Assembly: GCA_026983835.1 (NCBI GenBank)
Contig: JALSTH010000009.1
Location: 1 to 64,000 of the forward strand
From: Candidatus Zixiibacteriota bacterium
Lineage (GTDB): Bacteria; Zixibacteria; MSB-5A5; UM-FILTER-46-8
Direction of reading: 5' to 3'
DNA length: 64,000 nucleotides
Each line of letters opens with the position of its first letter. Position 1 is the first letter of the stretch. Below the pieces are notes generated by a model. It made no database searches. It was not told where the DNA came from and saw nothing but the letters and a program-made list of their open reading frames with translations. The position numbers and the translations under genes are program-made. Below are positions 38,022 to 49,043 of this stretch, in pieces.

Positions 38022-39410
38022 TCAGCTCTTTTTGCCGAGTTCCCTGATGCGCAATCGTAAACCTAAATCATCCGCTATTCGGCGGCAAGCATCTATATCC
38101 AATTTGGGAACATCGACGACTGAGAGAATGACTTTGTCAAATTTCGATTTGGATTTACTAGCAAAATCGATTATGGAATTGAAGGCGTTTTCCTCGTCAT
38201 TCGGTTTGCAGATTCTGTTATATCCCTCTTTTGTGGGGGCATTTAGGCTTATGGAAACGATATCGATAAATCGCGATAGCTCATCGGTAATATCCCTACC
38301 GTTGATAAGCGACCCCTGCCCGTTGGTATTTAATCGTAGAACAGCACCCCTTTTCTTTAATGTCTTGGCTACATTCACTAAAGTTTTTAAGCGTATTGTT
38401 GGCTCACCGTATCCACAGAAAACTATTTCCTTATACTTGCTTATGTCCTCTCCGATAGCATCCATAATTTCGCTTTCGGATGGCTCATAAGCAAGTTTCA
38501 GATTGTATTCGCCGATTTTATAATCCCTGTTTCGCGCACAGAAAAAACAATTGTTGCTACAACGGTTAGTGATATTTAAATAGAGATTCCCGCCAAGCGA
38601 ATAAGCTATTTTACCTGCTCCGACGGGGGAGAGCTTGAATAATTTTCGGGTATTTGCCTCAGTAATTGCGGATATTTCGGCAACAGTTTTAGGGGCGAAG
38701 ATTTCCGAGAGTTTCTCGGCAACATATCGCACATAGGAGGGTTTGTTTAATTTCCCCCTGTGAGCTTGAGGAGCCAAAAAGGGACAATCGGTTTCAATGA
38801 TGATATTTTCCAATCCGGCATATTCAGCCGATTTTACCGCTTTGGAATTCTTATAAGTGATGGTCCCATTGAACGAAAAAAGAAAATTCAATTCTTTCCC
38901 CTTATCGATATGTTTCGTTTCCCCCGAAAAGCTGTGCAATACACCGCCCACCTTGTCCGCCCGATTTTTTTTCAAGAATTCAATAGTCTCATCGATAGAA
39001 TTACGGCTATGGACAATCAATGGAAGATTAAACTCAACCGCCAAAGCTATCTGCCTTTCGAAGGCGTGGTATTGCGCCGCCTTTGGGCTTAATTTCCTGT
39101 AGAAATCCAATCCGACCTCACCGATAGCAACGACCTTTTCGGATTTTGCCAATTCGACTATTTTATCGAATGTATCATCATCCAATTTGCTTGCATCGTG
39201 AGGATGGAAACCGACAGCCGCCCAGATGTTATCATATCCTTTCGCTAATTCCACCGATTTCTCGGATGAGGGAAGATCTACCCCGACATTGATAATCCCC
39301 ACAACGCCGTTGTCGAAAGCTTCCTTTATAATGCTCTCACGGATACCATTGTATTGTGAAAAGTCTATATGAGTATGTGAATCGAAAAGTCTTATCTTAT
39401 CTTCCCGCAT
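38022..39410 (-). CDS. TatD-family nuclease fused to a radical SAM domain
   Basis: N-part LFDSHTHIDFSQY...AIGEVGLDFYRKLSP...LIVHSRN...IIETDCPFLAPQAHRGKLNKPSYV; C-part LYLNITNRCSNNCFFCARNRDYKIGEY...EIVFCGYGEPTIRL. Confidence 0.93.
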   Translation of the reverse strand: MREDKIRLFDSHTHIDFSQYNGIRESIIKEAFDNGVVGIINVGVDLPSSEKSVELAKGYDNIWAAVGFHPHDASKLDDDTFDKIVELAKSEKVVAIGEVGLDFYRKLSPKAAQYHAFERQIALAVEFNLPLIVHSRNSIDETIEFLKKNRADKVGGVLHSFSGETKHIDKGKELNFLFSFNGTITYKNSKAVKSAEYAGLENIIIETDCPFLAPQAHRGKLNKPSYVRYVAEKLSEIFAPKTVAEISAITEANTRKLFKLSPVGAGKIAYSLGGNLYLNITNRCSNNCFFCARNRDYKIGEYNLKLAYEPSESEIMDAIGEDISKYKEIVFCGYGEPTIRLKTLVNVAKTLKKRGAVLRLNTNGQGSLINGRDITDELSRFIDIVSISLNAPTKEGYNRICKPNDEENAFNSIIDFASKSKSKFDKVILSVVDVPKLDIDACRRIADDLGLRLRIRELGKKS

Positions 39411-39451
39411 CGATAATTATAGGTTTACTGCCATCATAAAAAGTAATTCCC

Positions 39452-41371
39452 TTAACTTATTTTGCTTCCGGGGGATATATCCCCATCAGCGGTCAGCAAG
39501 ACCATTTCCCCTTTGTTTTTGGCTGCGAGAAGCATTCCATTTGATTCCACGCCCCGAATTTTCGCCGGCTTGAGGTTTGTTAAGACGATGATGCTTTTGC
39601 CTATCAAATCTTCAGGGGTATAATGTTCGGCGATACCAGCCACTATCTGTCTTTTTTCCGAACCGAGATCGATTTGAAGTTTCAACAGCTTATCGGCACC
39701 GGCGATTGCCTCCGCCGATAGTATTTTGGCGACCCTGAATTTAAGCTTTGCGAAGTCACTTAAGTCGATGAACTCCGCCGTTTTTCTTTCTTCAGGTGTT
39801 GCTTTGGTTAACTGTTTGGATATTTTTGAAACATCGATACGGGGAAACAAAGCTTTTCCGGGTTTTACTTCCATCCCCGGCAAAAGCCATCCCCAATCAG
39901 CTGCTCTTTCGGATATTAACTCCTCGATTTGGGAATTGAATATCTTTGAAAACTCTTCGATCTTTCCCGGCATTATGGGATAAAGAAGCCTTGCTGCGGA
40001 TTTCAGACCTTCCGAGGCCGTATAAAGGATGGTTCCCAATCGTTCCCTGTTCTCGGATTTATAAAGATCCCAAGGCCGATTTTTTTCGATGTATCTGTTC
40101 AGCATCCTGATTAACTGTAAAATTTCTTCGATAGCGGAGTTTATTTTAAATTCGTCCACCAAAGATTTTACTTTTTTCTGCAACTCGATGGACTTTTGTT
40201 TGATTTCCTTATCCTGCGATTCCATTTCTGATACTTTGGGGAGTTTCCCATTTTCGTAGGAGGAGATCATTTTTGTCAGACGGGAGATAAGATTACCGAA
40301 ATCGTTCGCTAAATCGGAATTATACCTGCTGACAAATGATTGCTCGCTGTATGAACTATCCTGCCCCATAGTCATCTCACGCATTAAAAAATATCTGAAA
40401 GCATCCACCCCATATAATTCCGCCAAATCGAGAGGGTTCACCACATTCCCCAAAGATTTGGACATTTTCGTATCATCTTTGAGCCACCATCCATGAGCAA
40501 ATATCGTCTTCGGCATCGGGATGCCCATCGCTTTTAGCATAATGGGCCAATATACAGCGTGGGTGGTAAGGATATCTTTTCCAATAAGATGGACTGCATT
40601 GGGCCACCATTTATTGAATTTATTTTCATCGGAGAGATAACCGATAGCCGAGATATAATTAATCAACGCATCGAACCACACATAACAGACATAATCCCTA
40701 TCGAAAGGAAGCCCTATTCCCCACGAAAGCCGAGATTTCGGTCTGGAAATACACAAATCCCCTAATTTCTTTTTGAGATATCCCAATATCTCATTTTTAC
40801 GGTGCTCCGGTCGTATAAAATTCGGATTGCTTTCGATGTAATCGATGAGCCAATCCTGATATTTGCTCATTTTGAAAAAATAATTATCTTCGGAAATGCG
40901 ACTTACGGGACGACCGCAATCGGGACAGTTTCCATCCGCCAAATCCTTTTCGGTCCAAAACCTTTCCTCATATTTGCAATACCATCCCTCATAGCTACTC
41001 TTATAAATCTCTCCTTCATCGTAGAGCTTGCCAAGTATATGGAGAACTACCTCTATATGGCGCTGTTGAGTGGTACGGATGAAATCATCGTAGGATATAT
41101 TGAGCCTTTTCCAAGTATCGAGAAATCTGGTTACTATCTCATCGCAATATTCCTTTGGAGGTATCCCCCTTGATGTAGCTGTGTCCTGAAGCTTCTGTCC
41201 GTGCTCGTCCGTGCCGGTTAAAAAGAATGCTTCCCGCCCGAAGATTCGGTTATATCGAACCAATACATCCGCCGCTACGGTTGTGTAGGCATGTCCGATG
41301 TGGGGCTTATCGTTAACATAATAGATAGGCGTAGTTATATAAAACCTGTTTTTCAATTGGGTTGCCCTCAA
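39452..41371 (-). CDS. metG: Methionyl-tRNA synthetase with C-terminal tRNA-binding domain
   Basis: TTPIYYVNDKPHIGHAYTTVAADVL; KMSKSLGN; C-terminal FAKLKFRVAKILSAEAIAGADKLLKLQIDLG. Confidence 0.97.
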   Translation of the reverse strand: MRATQLKNRFYITTPIYYVNDKPHIGHAYTTVAADVLVRYNRIFGREAFFLTGTDEHGQKLQDTATSRGIPPKEYCDEIVTRFLDTWKRLNISYDDFIRTTQQRHIEVVLHILGKLYDEGEIYKSSYEGWYCKYEERFWTEKDLADGNCPDCGRPVSRISEDNYFFKMSKYQDWLIDYIESNPNFIRPEHRKNEILGYLKKKLGDLCISRPKSRLSWGIGLPFDRDYVCYVWFDALINYISAIGYLSDENKFNKWWPNAVHLIGKDILTTHAVYWPIMLKAMGIPMPKTIFAHGWWLKDDTKMSKSLGNVVNPLDLAELYGVDAFRYFLMREMTMGQDSSYSEQSFVSRYNSDLANDFGNLISRLTKMISSYENGKLPKVSEMESQDKEIKQKSIELQKKVKSLVDEFKINSAIEEILQLIRMLNRYIEKNRPWDLYKSENRERLGTILYTASEGLKSAARLLYPIMPGKIEEFSKIFNSQIEELISERAADWGWLLPGMEVKPGKALFPRIDVSKISKQLTKATPEERKTAEFIDLSDFAKLKFRVAKILSAEAIAGADKLLKLQIDLGSEKRQIVAGIAEHYTPEDLIGKSIIVLTNLKPAKIRGVESNGMLLAAKNKGEMVLLTADGDISPGSKIS

Positions 41372-42240
41372 TGTCGTTTCGATTTATTTTTCTTGTTTAC
41401 TATTTCTTTTTTCAGCTTCCCCCGTTCTTTAAGTCTTAATCTCTTTCTATATTCCCTTAAGGGGAGTTTCTCCTCGTAGCCGTCATCGTATCTGCAAATT
41501 AATTTGTTATTAAAAATATCGATATTGATTACTGTGGCATTGCCGGGGCAAACCTCACATTTACTGCCCGGGGATGGGAATTTCGATTTTAGCTGCTCAT
41601 AAATGGGTTGCTCATACAATAAACAACAGAGCAAACGGCCGCAATTCCCGGAAATCTTGCTTGGATTTAAGGAAAGGTTTTGATCGCGCGCCAATTGGGT
41701 GGAAATAGGTTTGAAATCGTTTAACCAATTGCTGCAGCATTGGGGTAATCCGCAGCACCCATACCCTCCCATCCTTTTCGCTTCATCGCGGACTCCTATC
41801 TGCCTTAGTTCAATTCTCGTCCGATAAATACTTGCCAAATCCTTAACTAGTTCGCGGAAATCAATTCGCTTATCAGCGGTGAAATAAAATGTTATTTTAT
41901 TACAATCGAACTGATATTCGACATCCACCAATTTCATATTAAGTTCTCTCTCACCGATTAAATGAAGGCATTCCTCAAAGGATTCCTCCTCTTTTTGACG
42001 GTTGAACCTAAGCCTATCCAAATCATCCTTGCCTGCTACCCTCAATATATTCGGCAGATTATCATCTAATAAGCTCTCGGCTTCATTAACCGTTAGGGAC
42101 CTGACGATTCTACCCATATCTTCTCCTCGCTCCGCCTGCACAATCGCATATTCGCCCTTTTTTAGGGGAAGGTCGAGATAATTATAGTAGTAATTTCTAT
42201 GGTATCCCTTAAATTCTATTATATAATATTTGGCGCTCAT
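41368..42240 (-). CDS. ricT: PSP1/RicT-like protein
   Basis: YCGLPQCCSNWLNDFKPISTQLARDQNLSLNPSKISGNCGRLLCCLLYE, the PSP1-domain signature; adjacent to metG. Confidence 0.9.
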   Translation of the reverse strand: MSAKYYIIEFKGYHRNYYYNYLDLPLKKGEYAIVQAERGEDMGRIVRSLTVNEAESLLDDNLPNILRVAGKDDLDRLRFNRQKEEESFEECLHLIGERELNMKLVDVEYQFDCNKITFYFTADKRIDFRELVKDLASIYRTRIELRQIGVRDEAKRMGGYGCCGLPQCCSNWLNDFKPISTQLARDQNLSLNPSKISGNCGRLLCCLLYEQPIYEQLKSKFPSPGSKCEVCPGNATVINIDIFNNKLICRYDDGYEEKLPLREYRKRLRLKERGKLKKEIVNKKNKSKRH

Positions 42241-42284
42241 CGCTTTTTTTATTCCGATAATTAAATTTAAATTTATAATAAAAT

Positions 42285-42313
42285 AAAATAATAATCCCCG
42301 ATTATTTTGTCAA
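42285..42313 (-). promoter_or_regulatory. Predicted promoter of the ricT-metG-tatD cluster, containing TAATCGGGGATTA
   Basis: Minus strand TTGACA - 17 nt - TATTTT; inverted repeat at 42292..42304. Confidence 0.45.
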
Positions 42314-42449
42314 CAAATAGAACATATAGCCTTCAAAACAGCGCTCAATGATTCTGGAGAGTTTCAACGCAGATAGATTCAATTCCAATACGAATGCGTC
42401 CTCGAAGCCAACTTTCCTTCTCGTCCGGGATTAGCGAAAGAACCTTATT

Positions 42450-44183
42450 CTACTGATATTCCACCTCGGAAAACCATTTTGGGTCTATATCGTAGAACAA
42501 ACGATCCCTGAATTCGCAATCTTCGAGGAAAGCCGTTTTTTCTTTAGGAAGCGAATTCCCCTTCATAACTTTCTCCGCCATCTCCGATAAATTAATAAAA
42601 TTCCTATGATGCTCAGTAAGCCTCAACTCAGCATAATCCCTTGCGGCCCATGTGGATATTAAAAACTGCCAATCGGATGCGGATAATAGCATCATCTCCC
42701 TTGCCAGTTGTTTTACGATCCTCTTGAATAAATCATTATTTGAGTTTTCGTATTCTTTGGCGATTTCCTTCATTCTTAGTTCGTCATTATAGATATGCTT
42801 CCATGTCCATTCGGTCCATTTATTAAGCCATATATAGTGATATCCTCCCTCGCCCCAACTTCCTTCCGGGATGGAGATAAGCTGTCTTGGTTTTGCCGAA
42901 TCCAATTGTTCGGAAAGCGTCGCTACTCCCGTATCCTTAACGGCGGATAGGTTTATGTAAAGCTGTTTCAAGAACTTGGGACCCTCGAACCACCAATGGC
43001 CAAAAAGCTCTGAATCGTATGGAGCGCAAAGTATTCCGGGTTTGTCATATTTTTCCTTATGAGCTCTTAAGATACCGGTTATCATATCCGCAAAATGAGC
43101 GGCATTTTCTTTAATCCGTCCTTCAGCATTTTCGGGATTGTATATTTCCTTATCGGCCAAATCGGCTTTAGCGGAAGTAACCTTCCAATATCTATGTCCT
43201 CCCGGAAAATGCTTCTTATGAAAATCAAGATAATTCCCGTCGCCCGGATAACCATGTTCCCCCGACCATACCTGAAGCCCCGTCTGCGGATCTCTAGTGA
43301 AAACCGCCACAGGTTTTTTCCCCTCGTACTGTCCCACCAAGTAAACATCGTGAGGGGTCCGCTCCTTGATTTCCTCTCGCGGTTTATATTCCTTCTCAAA
43401 TTGTCCCCATAACTGCTTTAATGCTTCGAAGCGGTCAATATAAACTCCGACTGATTTACCACCCTTAAGCAATGTTGAATCGATAATGAAATAATCTATA
43501 TCGTTCTCGGAAAGAAATTCCTCTATTCCCTTGCGGTCATAAGGCTTATCGCCCAAAGCCGACTTAACGGGAGGTTTCCATTTATAGGAAGGCCTGTATG
43601 CCGCTTCCGGAAGCCAAATCCCGCGAGGACTCCTGCCAAAATGCCTTTTATGAGCCTTAACCGCCATTTTGACCTGTGCCTGTATGGATGTGTCCTGCGA
43701 GAGTAAAGGAAAATATCCATGTGTAGCTCCACAGGTAATAATCTCAATCGCCCTATCATCCTGAAGTTCTTTAAAACCTTCCAATATATCTTCGCTATAT
43801 CGCTTTGTGAATGATTCCAGTATCCCGGTATAGTAGTCCTGCCACATAAGCGAAAGGTTTTTCATTTGATCCCAACCATGCTTACGGAATTCCCTCTCGT
43901 CATCTTCGGCAGTTTTTATTTTCTGCTCACAATAAACCTTAAATTCATCCTTAAAACCCTCATCTGCCAACTGCTCGCACAAAACCGGAGAAAAATCGAT
44001 GGTTGTTTTTGATTGAATATCGTTCTGCGCCAAATCGTTAAGTATGTTCAATAAGGGGATATATGTTTCTGCCGTTGCTTCATTTAGCCAATCGGTGCCG
44101 TGAGGCCATCTCCCGTGTGAGAGAACATACGGCAGATGCGAATGGAGGACTAAACTAAACGCGCCTGATTCCTTGATAGCCAT
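42450..44183 (-). CDS. Glycoside hydrolase family 57, 1,4-alpha-glucan branching enzyme-like
   Basis: FSLVLHSHLPYVLSHGRWPHGTDWLNEA; ATHGYFPLL; GIWLPEAAYRP; APYDSELFGHWWFEGPKFL. Confidence 0.9.
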   Translation of the reverse strand: MAIKESGAFSLVLHSHLPYVLSHGRWPHGTDWLNEATAETYIPLLNILNDLAQNDIQSKTTIDFSPVLCEQLADEGFKDEFKVYCEQKIKTAEDDEREFRKHGWDQMKNLSLMWQDYYTGILESFTKRYSEDILEGFKELQDDRAIEIITCGATHGYFPLLSQDTSIQAQVKMAVKAHKRHFGRSPRGIWLPEAAYRPSYKWKPPVKSALGDKPYDRKGIEEFLSENDIDYFIIDSTLLKGGKSVGVYIDRFEALKQLWGQFEKEYKPREEIKERTPHDVYLVGQYEGKKPVAVFTRDPQTGLQVWSGEHGYPGDGNYLDFHKKHFPGGHRYWKVTSAKADLADKEIYNPENAEGRIKENAAHFADMITGILRAHKEKYDKPGILCAPYDSELFGHWWFEGPKFLKQLYINLSAVKDTGVATLSEQLDSAKPRQLISIPEGSWGEGGYHYIWLNKWTEWTWKHIYNDELRMKEIAKEYENSNNDLFKRIVKQLAREMMLLSASDWQFLISTWAARDYAELRLTEHHRNFINLSEMAEKVMKGNSLPKEKTAFLEDCEFRDRLFYDIDPKWFSEVEYQ

Positions 44184-44188
44184 AACTA

Positions 44189-44509
44189 CTAACTTTCTTC
44201 CTTATCTTCCTGTCGAGAAATATGAAACCCGATATTTTTGTCATGCGCTTTGGCGTGAATTTTAATTTCCCCGAATTGGGATTCAAATTTCTTTATATTT
44301 TCTTCAAGGGCTTTTAAAAAGGTTTTTGCGTTTTGGGGAGTCATAATAATCCTCGAAAAAACCTTCCCTTTTTTTGTTCCCGGCATAATTCGCGCAAAAT
44401 CAAAAATAATCTCCGACGGCGAAAATACTATCAAAGCAAAATTCGAGTATATTCCTTCTGATTCTTTATCCCCCAATTCAATGTTCAATTGCATCGGTTT
44501 CTGTTCCAT
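44189..44509 (-). CDS. DUF3467-family protein
   Basis: YSNFALIVFSPSEIIFDFARIMPGTKKGKVFSRIIMTPQNAKTFLKALEENI. Confidence 0.8.
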   Translation of the reverse strand: MEQKPMQLNIELGDKESEGIYSNFALIVFSPSEIIFDFARIMPGTKKGKVFSRIIMTPQNAKTFLKALEENIKKFESQFGEIKIHAKAHDKNIGFHISRQEDKEES

Positions 44510-44769
44510 ATTTCAAACTCCCGTTTTCTTTTGTTTCATTAATCTATTATTACAGGATTACAATTATCCCTTTAATCATATCTATTGCCGTACTGATAAG
44601 CAAGTATTTTAATCGATAATATCTCCATCTGATTTTATTTGATAAACTTGTATCGCCTGAAATTCAAACGATTATTGATTCTCTACTATCAACTAAAATT
44701 CCCTTTCCTTACCACGGCGGTAAACATTATCTTTATGTAAGAGGTGTTGTGTAATTTGAAGGCGGATTA

Positions 44770-45228
44770 ATGCTTAAAAAAAGCGAAAGAATTAAAGTAC
44801 TGTTCTTATGCACCGGTAATTCCTGTCGTAGTCAGATGGCTGAAGGATGGACGAGGTTTCTGTTGGCGGATATAATAGAGCCTTTTTCTGCGGGGATTGA
44901 GCCAAAAAGTTTGGACCCGTCGGCGGTCGAAGTTATGGCTGAAAAGGGAGTTGATATATCGAAACATCGATCCAAGCATATTGATGAACTTAAAGATATT
45001 CAATTCAACTATGTCATTACCGTTTGCGGTCACGCCGATGAGCATTGCCCTATTTTTGCGGGAAAGACAGTGAAAATCCATTATGGGTTCGAGGATCCGC
45101 CTAAACTGGCGGCAAATGCCAAATCAAAAGGGGAAGCGCTTGATTATTATCGCAAAGTGCGCAACCTTATTGAGGATTTTGTGCGTAGCTTACCAAGATT
45201 TTTAGCTATTCATTCCGCCGGTGGTTGA
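44770..45228 (+). CDS. arsC: Arsenate reductase, LMW-PTP/thioredoxin-coupled type
   Basis: VLFLCTGNSCRSQMAEGW P-loop; VITVCGHADEHCPIF cysteine pair. Confidence 0.9.
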   Translation: MLKKSERIKVLFLCTGNSCRSQMAEGWTRFLLADIIEPFSAGIEPKSLDPSAVEVMAEKGVDISKHRSKHIDELKDIQFNYVITVCGHADEHCPIFAGKTVKIHYGFEDPPKLAANAKSKGEALDYYRKVRNLIEDFVRSLPRFLAIHSAGG

Positions 45229-45609
45229 TAATTTTATCTTCCGCTTGGATGATGTTTGGATGAGTAAAAGGATAACTCCCGATAATACGGGCGGAATCGC
45301 CATAGTAAGTATTACATATATTATCGTAGAGAGCGGGAATATCTCCCTGACCATTAAAGGATAAGCGATAGCGATAGCTATACCTTCGATCAGGAGAATT
45401 ATCCCTCCCGTTATGCTAAATCTCAGAGCAACAAGGACACTGAATAGAAAAATAAGTCCGGGAAAGGTAGTATGAATTATGATTCCGATTATATTTAATT
45501 TTTCCCCGAATCCGGAAGCCACCCCGAAAAATATCCAGAAGCCCGCCCATATAAATGATAATGTCAAAGCAAATACTTTCAAAAATTTACGATGGTCGAT
45601 ATTGGTCAT
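45202..45609 (-). CDS. Hypothetical four-TM membrane protein
   Basis: Multiple TM segments; overlaps the arsC 3' end by 27 nt. Confidence 0.65.
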   Translation of the reverse strand: MTNIDHRKFLKVFALTLSFIWAGFWIFFGVASGFGEKLNIIGIIIHTTFPGLIFLFSVLVALRFSITGGIILLIEGIAIAIAYPLMVREIFPLSTIIYVILTMAIPPVLSGVILLLIQTSSKRKIKLSTTGGMNS

Positions 45610-45635
45610 TTAATTTCCTTTGAACTTCCTTTCAG

Positions 45636-47888
45636 CTAAAAAATCCTTCGCTTGGATTGTTTACCTTTCATTAAATTAGGTAGGGCTTGTTCGTAAGCAA
45701 TCTTTAATTTCTTCGCTGAAATCGATATTTTTTCATTGATAGATATTTCGTTCCCACCTACAACTCCTATTAATTGAATCGGCACATTCTCCTTAAAAGC
45801 GTATCTTTCCAATCTCTCTGCGTTGTCGGGTTTACAGCTGATAATTACCCTTGAAGGAGCTTCCGAGAATAATATCCTATCCAATCTCCTTTTGTCAACA
45901 ATATCTATTTTACACCCTGTCGGCTTGTCGGGACGGTTGATACAGCATTCCGCAATCGCTGTTGATAATCCGCCTTCGGAAACATCATGAGCGGACTTAA
46001 TCATTTTCGCCTTTATCGATTCGAGGATAAATCTCTGTAATCTTCTCTCAAGCTCCAAATCCAAATCTGGAAGGGGTCCCGCGATTCGGTTATGGATTGT
46101 TTTTAGATATTCACTGCCGCCGATTCTATCGCTGATATCACCGGCGAGGAATATCAAATCGCCTTTATCTTTGAAGTATGAGGTGGTAATATGGCTGACA
46201 TCCTCTATCACTCCCAACATCCCGATTACCGGAGTGGGATACACCGCCCGTTGTTTACTCTCATTGTAGAAGCTGACATTTCCCCCGGTTACAGGGGTTT
46301 CGAAATAACTGCAAGCCTCGCGCATCCCCCGAATACATTCGGAGAAATACCAATAGATTTCCTTATCGTAAGGATTGCCGAAATTCAAGCAATTGGTAAT
46401 CGCCACCGGTTTGGCGCCGGTGCAGACAACATTTCGCGCCGCCTCCGCAACAGCCATTTTCGTTCCCATATATGGATTTATATAACAATATCTGCCATTA
46501 CAGTCGGTTGAAACGGAAAGCGCTTTGTTCGTCTTGCGGATACGGAGGACCGCCGCATCACCCCCCGGACCGATAACGGTATTCGTCCTGACTTGATAAT
46601 CGTATTGTTCGTAAATCCATCTTTTGGAGCATATATTTGGTGAGGAAATCAATCGTAGCAATATTTCATTATAATCGTTCGGCTCGGTTATACGAGGTTC
46701 GGATTTATTTATTTCCTCGATATAAGTTGGTTTTCTTTTGGAACGGGTATATACGGGTGCCCCGCCACCCAAAACCAAAGTTTCCGGAGGAATTTCCGCA
46801 CAACGGTTTTCACTATTGTCAACAATTAATCTTGGTTCATCGATGATTTCACCGATAACCGCCGATTTTAACCCCCATTTATCGAATATCGCCTGAATAC
46901 GCTTTACTTTCCCTTTTTTAGCAACTACGAGCATTCGCTCCTGCGATTCGGAGAGCATAATCTCATAGGGGGTCATCTTCTCCTCCCGCACAGGAACTTC
47001 CGACAGCCGTAATACCATTCCGGATTTACCATGCGAGGACATCTCCGAAGAACAGCAGGTAATCCCGGCCGCTCCCATATCCTGAATGCCGATTATAAGC
47101 TCCTCCCCGATAATCTCGAGCGTCGCTTCAAGCAATAATTTTTCGGTAAAAGGGTCTCCTATCTGAACCGCAGGTCTGCGCAATTGTGAAGCTTCGCTCA
47201 ATTCTTCAGAGGCAAAAGTCGCTCCGTGAATGCCATCCCTCCCTGTCGATGATCCTACAACCAGAACCGGCGAACCTTTCCGTTTAGCGATAGCTGAAGC
47301 CATCTTTTCCACCTTGGCGATCCCAACCGCCATTACATTTATAAGCGGATTCCCCGTGTAGCTGTCCTCGAAATAAACCTCCCCCCCAACCGTAGGGACA
47401 CCGAAGCAATTGCCATATCCGGCTATTCCCCTGACAACGCCGTCCAAAAGGTATCGGGTTCGTCCCTCTTTTAGGGAGCCGAATCTAAGGGAATCCAAAA
47501 CTGCAATAGGTCTTGCTCCCATAGTGAAAATATCTCTTAATATCCCCCCCACTCCGGTTGCCGCACCTTGGTATGGTTCTATTGCGGAAGGGTGATTATG
47601 GGATTCTATTTTGAAAACGATAGCCAACCCATCGCCAATATCTATCGCCCCCGCATTTTCCTCCCCTGCGCTGACAAGCAAATGGGGTCCGGTTCGCGGA
47701 AGAGTTTTGAGCAGTTTTATAGAATTTTTATAACTACAGTGTTCCGACCACATTACCGAAAATATCCCCAATTCCGTATAAGTCGGTGTCCTACCCAAGA
47801 TATTAAGTATGCGCTTATATTCGGATGTGCTTAACCCGTGTTCTTTGGCGAGCTTAAGATTGACTGTCGGTTCTGGAGTGCTTTCCAT
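45636..47888 (-). CDS. purL: Phosphoribosylformylglycinamidine synthase subunit PurL
   Basis: [78 protein letters not shown]. Confidence 0.97.
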   Translation of the reverse strand: MESTPEPTVNLKLAKEHGLSTSEYKRILNILGRTPTYTELGIFSVMWSEHCSYKNSIKLLKTLPRTGPHLLVSAGEENAGAIDIGDGLAIVFKIESHNHPSAIEPYQGAATGVGGILRDIFTMGARPIAVLDSLRFGSLKEGRTRYLLDGVVRGIAGYGNCFGVPTVGGEVYFEDSYTGNPLINVMAVGIAKVEKMASAIAKRKGSPVLVVGSSTGRDGIHGATFASEELSEASQLRRPAVQIGDPFTEKLLLEATLEIIGEELIIGIQDMGAAGITCCSSEMSSHGKSGMVLRLSEVPVREEKMTPYEIMLSESQERMLVVAKKGKVKRIQAIFDKWGLKSAVIGEIIDEPRLIVDNSENRCAEIPPETLVLGGGAPVYTRSKRKPTYIEEINKSEPRITEPNDYNEILLRLISSPNICSKRWIYEQYDYQVRTNTVIGPGGDAAVLRIRKTNKALSVSTDCNGRYCYINPYMGTKMAVAEAARNVVCTGAKPVAITNCLNFGNPYDKEIYWYFSECIRGMREACSYFETPVTGGNVSFYNESKQRAVYPTPVIGMLGVIEDVSHITTSYFKDKGDLIFLAGDISDRIGGSEYLKTIHNRIAGPLPDLDLELERRLQRFILESIKAKMIKSAHDVSEGGLSTAIAECCINRPDKPTGCKIDIVDKRRLDRILFSEAPSRVIISCKPDNAERLERYAFKENVPIQLIGVVGGNEISINEKISISAKKLKIAYEQALPNLMKGKQSKRRIF

Positions 47889-47984
47889 AATATCATAGAT
47901 TGCTAAAGCGGGAATATATCGCCTCTATAACCTTTAGTCAATTTAATTTCAAAAAAAGGATTGTATTCAATCGAATTTTCTCCA

Positions 47985-48878
47985 CTAACCGAACATAACC
48001 AAAAACACCCCTATGGTTGCGGAGATAATCCCTATTGTTTTTTCACGGGTAATAGCTTCCTTGAGGAATATCGCCGCTAAGATTATGATGAATACATTGC
48101 TGGTTTGATTTAGGGCGGCGGCGATGGAAGCCTCGGTATATTTCATTCCCCCCATCCAGACGATTAATGCCAAATAATTCCCCAAAATCGAAGCGGGGAG
48201 CATAAACCTCCAATTCTTCAGTGATACTATCTGTCTTAAGACTTTTTTCCGTCCGGGATAAAACAGTAATAATACTATCAATGATAATATTCCGCCTGTG
48301 GTGCGTATCTGTGTAACCCAAAGCATCGGCTCTTTGTCGAGTATCGGTTTTATCATTACAATGCTTGAGGAAATAGCGATCATAGCTATTACACCATATA
48401 TTATGCCCGATATAATTTGTTTTCTGCCGATATGTGAAGTATGCCTCGGGTTTGTCGAAGTCAATACCGCGAAGATAATCATAAATACCCCCAATATCTG
48501 GAGGCTGTCCATAGATTCCCCGATAAAAACGACCGAAAGGATAATAACGAAAGGACTGTAAAGGCAATCTACAATAGCCGATAAACCTGCTCCGAGCAAA
48601 TTCAGGCTTTTGAAGAAAAATGTATCCGCCAAACCTATTCCGATAACCCCGCTCAAGAAAAGCAAAACATATTCCCTCAACGGCGCATCGTACAGTAGCT
48701 TATCCCCGAATATCCACATCGTGGGCATAATTAGGATAAAGGAAAGTATGTCTTTGAATAGGTTCAATCCGATAGGATTGATTGTTTCGCCGGACCTTTT
48801 GAATAATACTACGGCGCTTGCCCAGAGAATGGCGGTGATAAAGGAAAGGATTTCGCCCAAATATGGGAAATTAGCCAT
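47985..48878 (-). CDS. EamA/DMT-family transporter
   Basis: Ten hydrophobic segments with EamA repeats (GVIGIGLADTFFFKSLNLLGAGLSAIV; NQTSNVFIIILAAIFLKE). Confidence 0.9.
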   Translation of the reverse strand: MANFPYLGEILSFITAILWASAVVLFKRSGETINPIGLNLFKDILSFILIMPTMWIFGDKLLYDAPLREYVLLFLSGVIGIGLADTFFFKSLNLLGAGLSAIVDCLYSPFVIILSVVFIGESMDSLQILGVFMIIFAVLTSTNPRHTSHIGRKQIISGIIYGVIAMIAISSSIVMIKPILDKEPMLWVTQIRTTGGILSLIVLLLFYPGRKKVLRQIVSLKNWRFMLPASILGNYLALIVWMGGMKYTEASIAAALNQTSNVFIIILAAIFLKEAITREKTIGIISATIGVFLVMFG

Positions 48879-49043
48879 AAAAGAACCGTCGGGTATTCCC
48901 TCTTTATTACAAGGAAGAACTACAAAATACAGAATTATGCTTAAAGGTCAACTTAAAACAAAAGGGAATTTTTTACCCGACGGCTATGGGTGGGTCGATT
49001 TTTTTTTATCCCAATTTCCTTATTTGTTTTGGTTATGAAACTA

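Noticed and set aside
37927-38490. 187-aa plus-strand ORF
   Set aside because: Antisense to ksgA and the TatD-radical SAM gene, both strongly supported.
48043-48567. 174-aa minus-strand ORF
   Set aside because: Out-of-frame overlap within the EamA transporter; no independent support.
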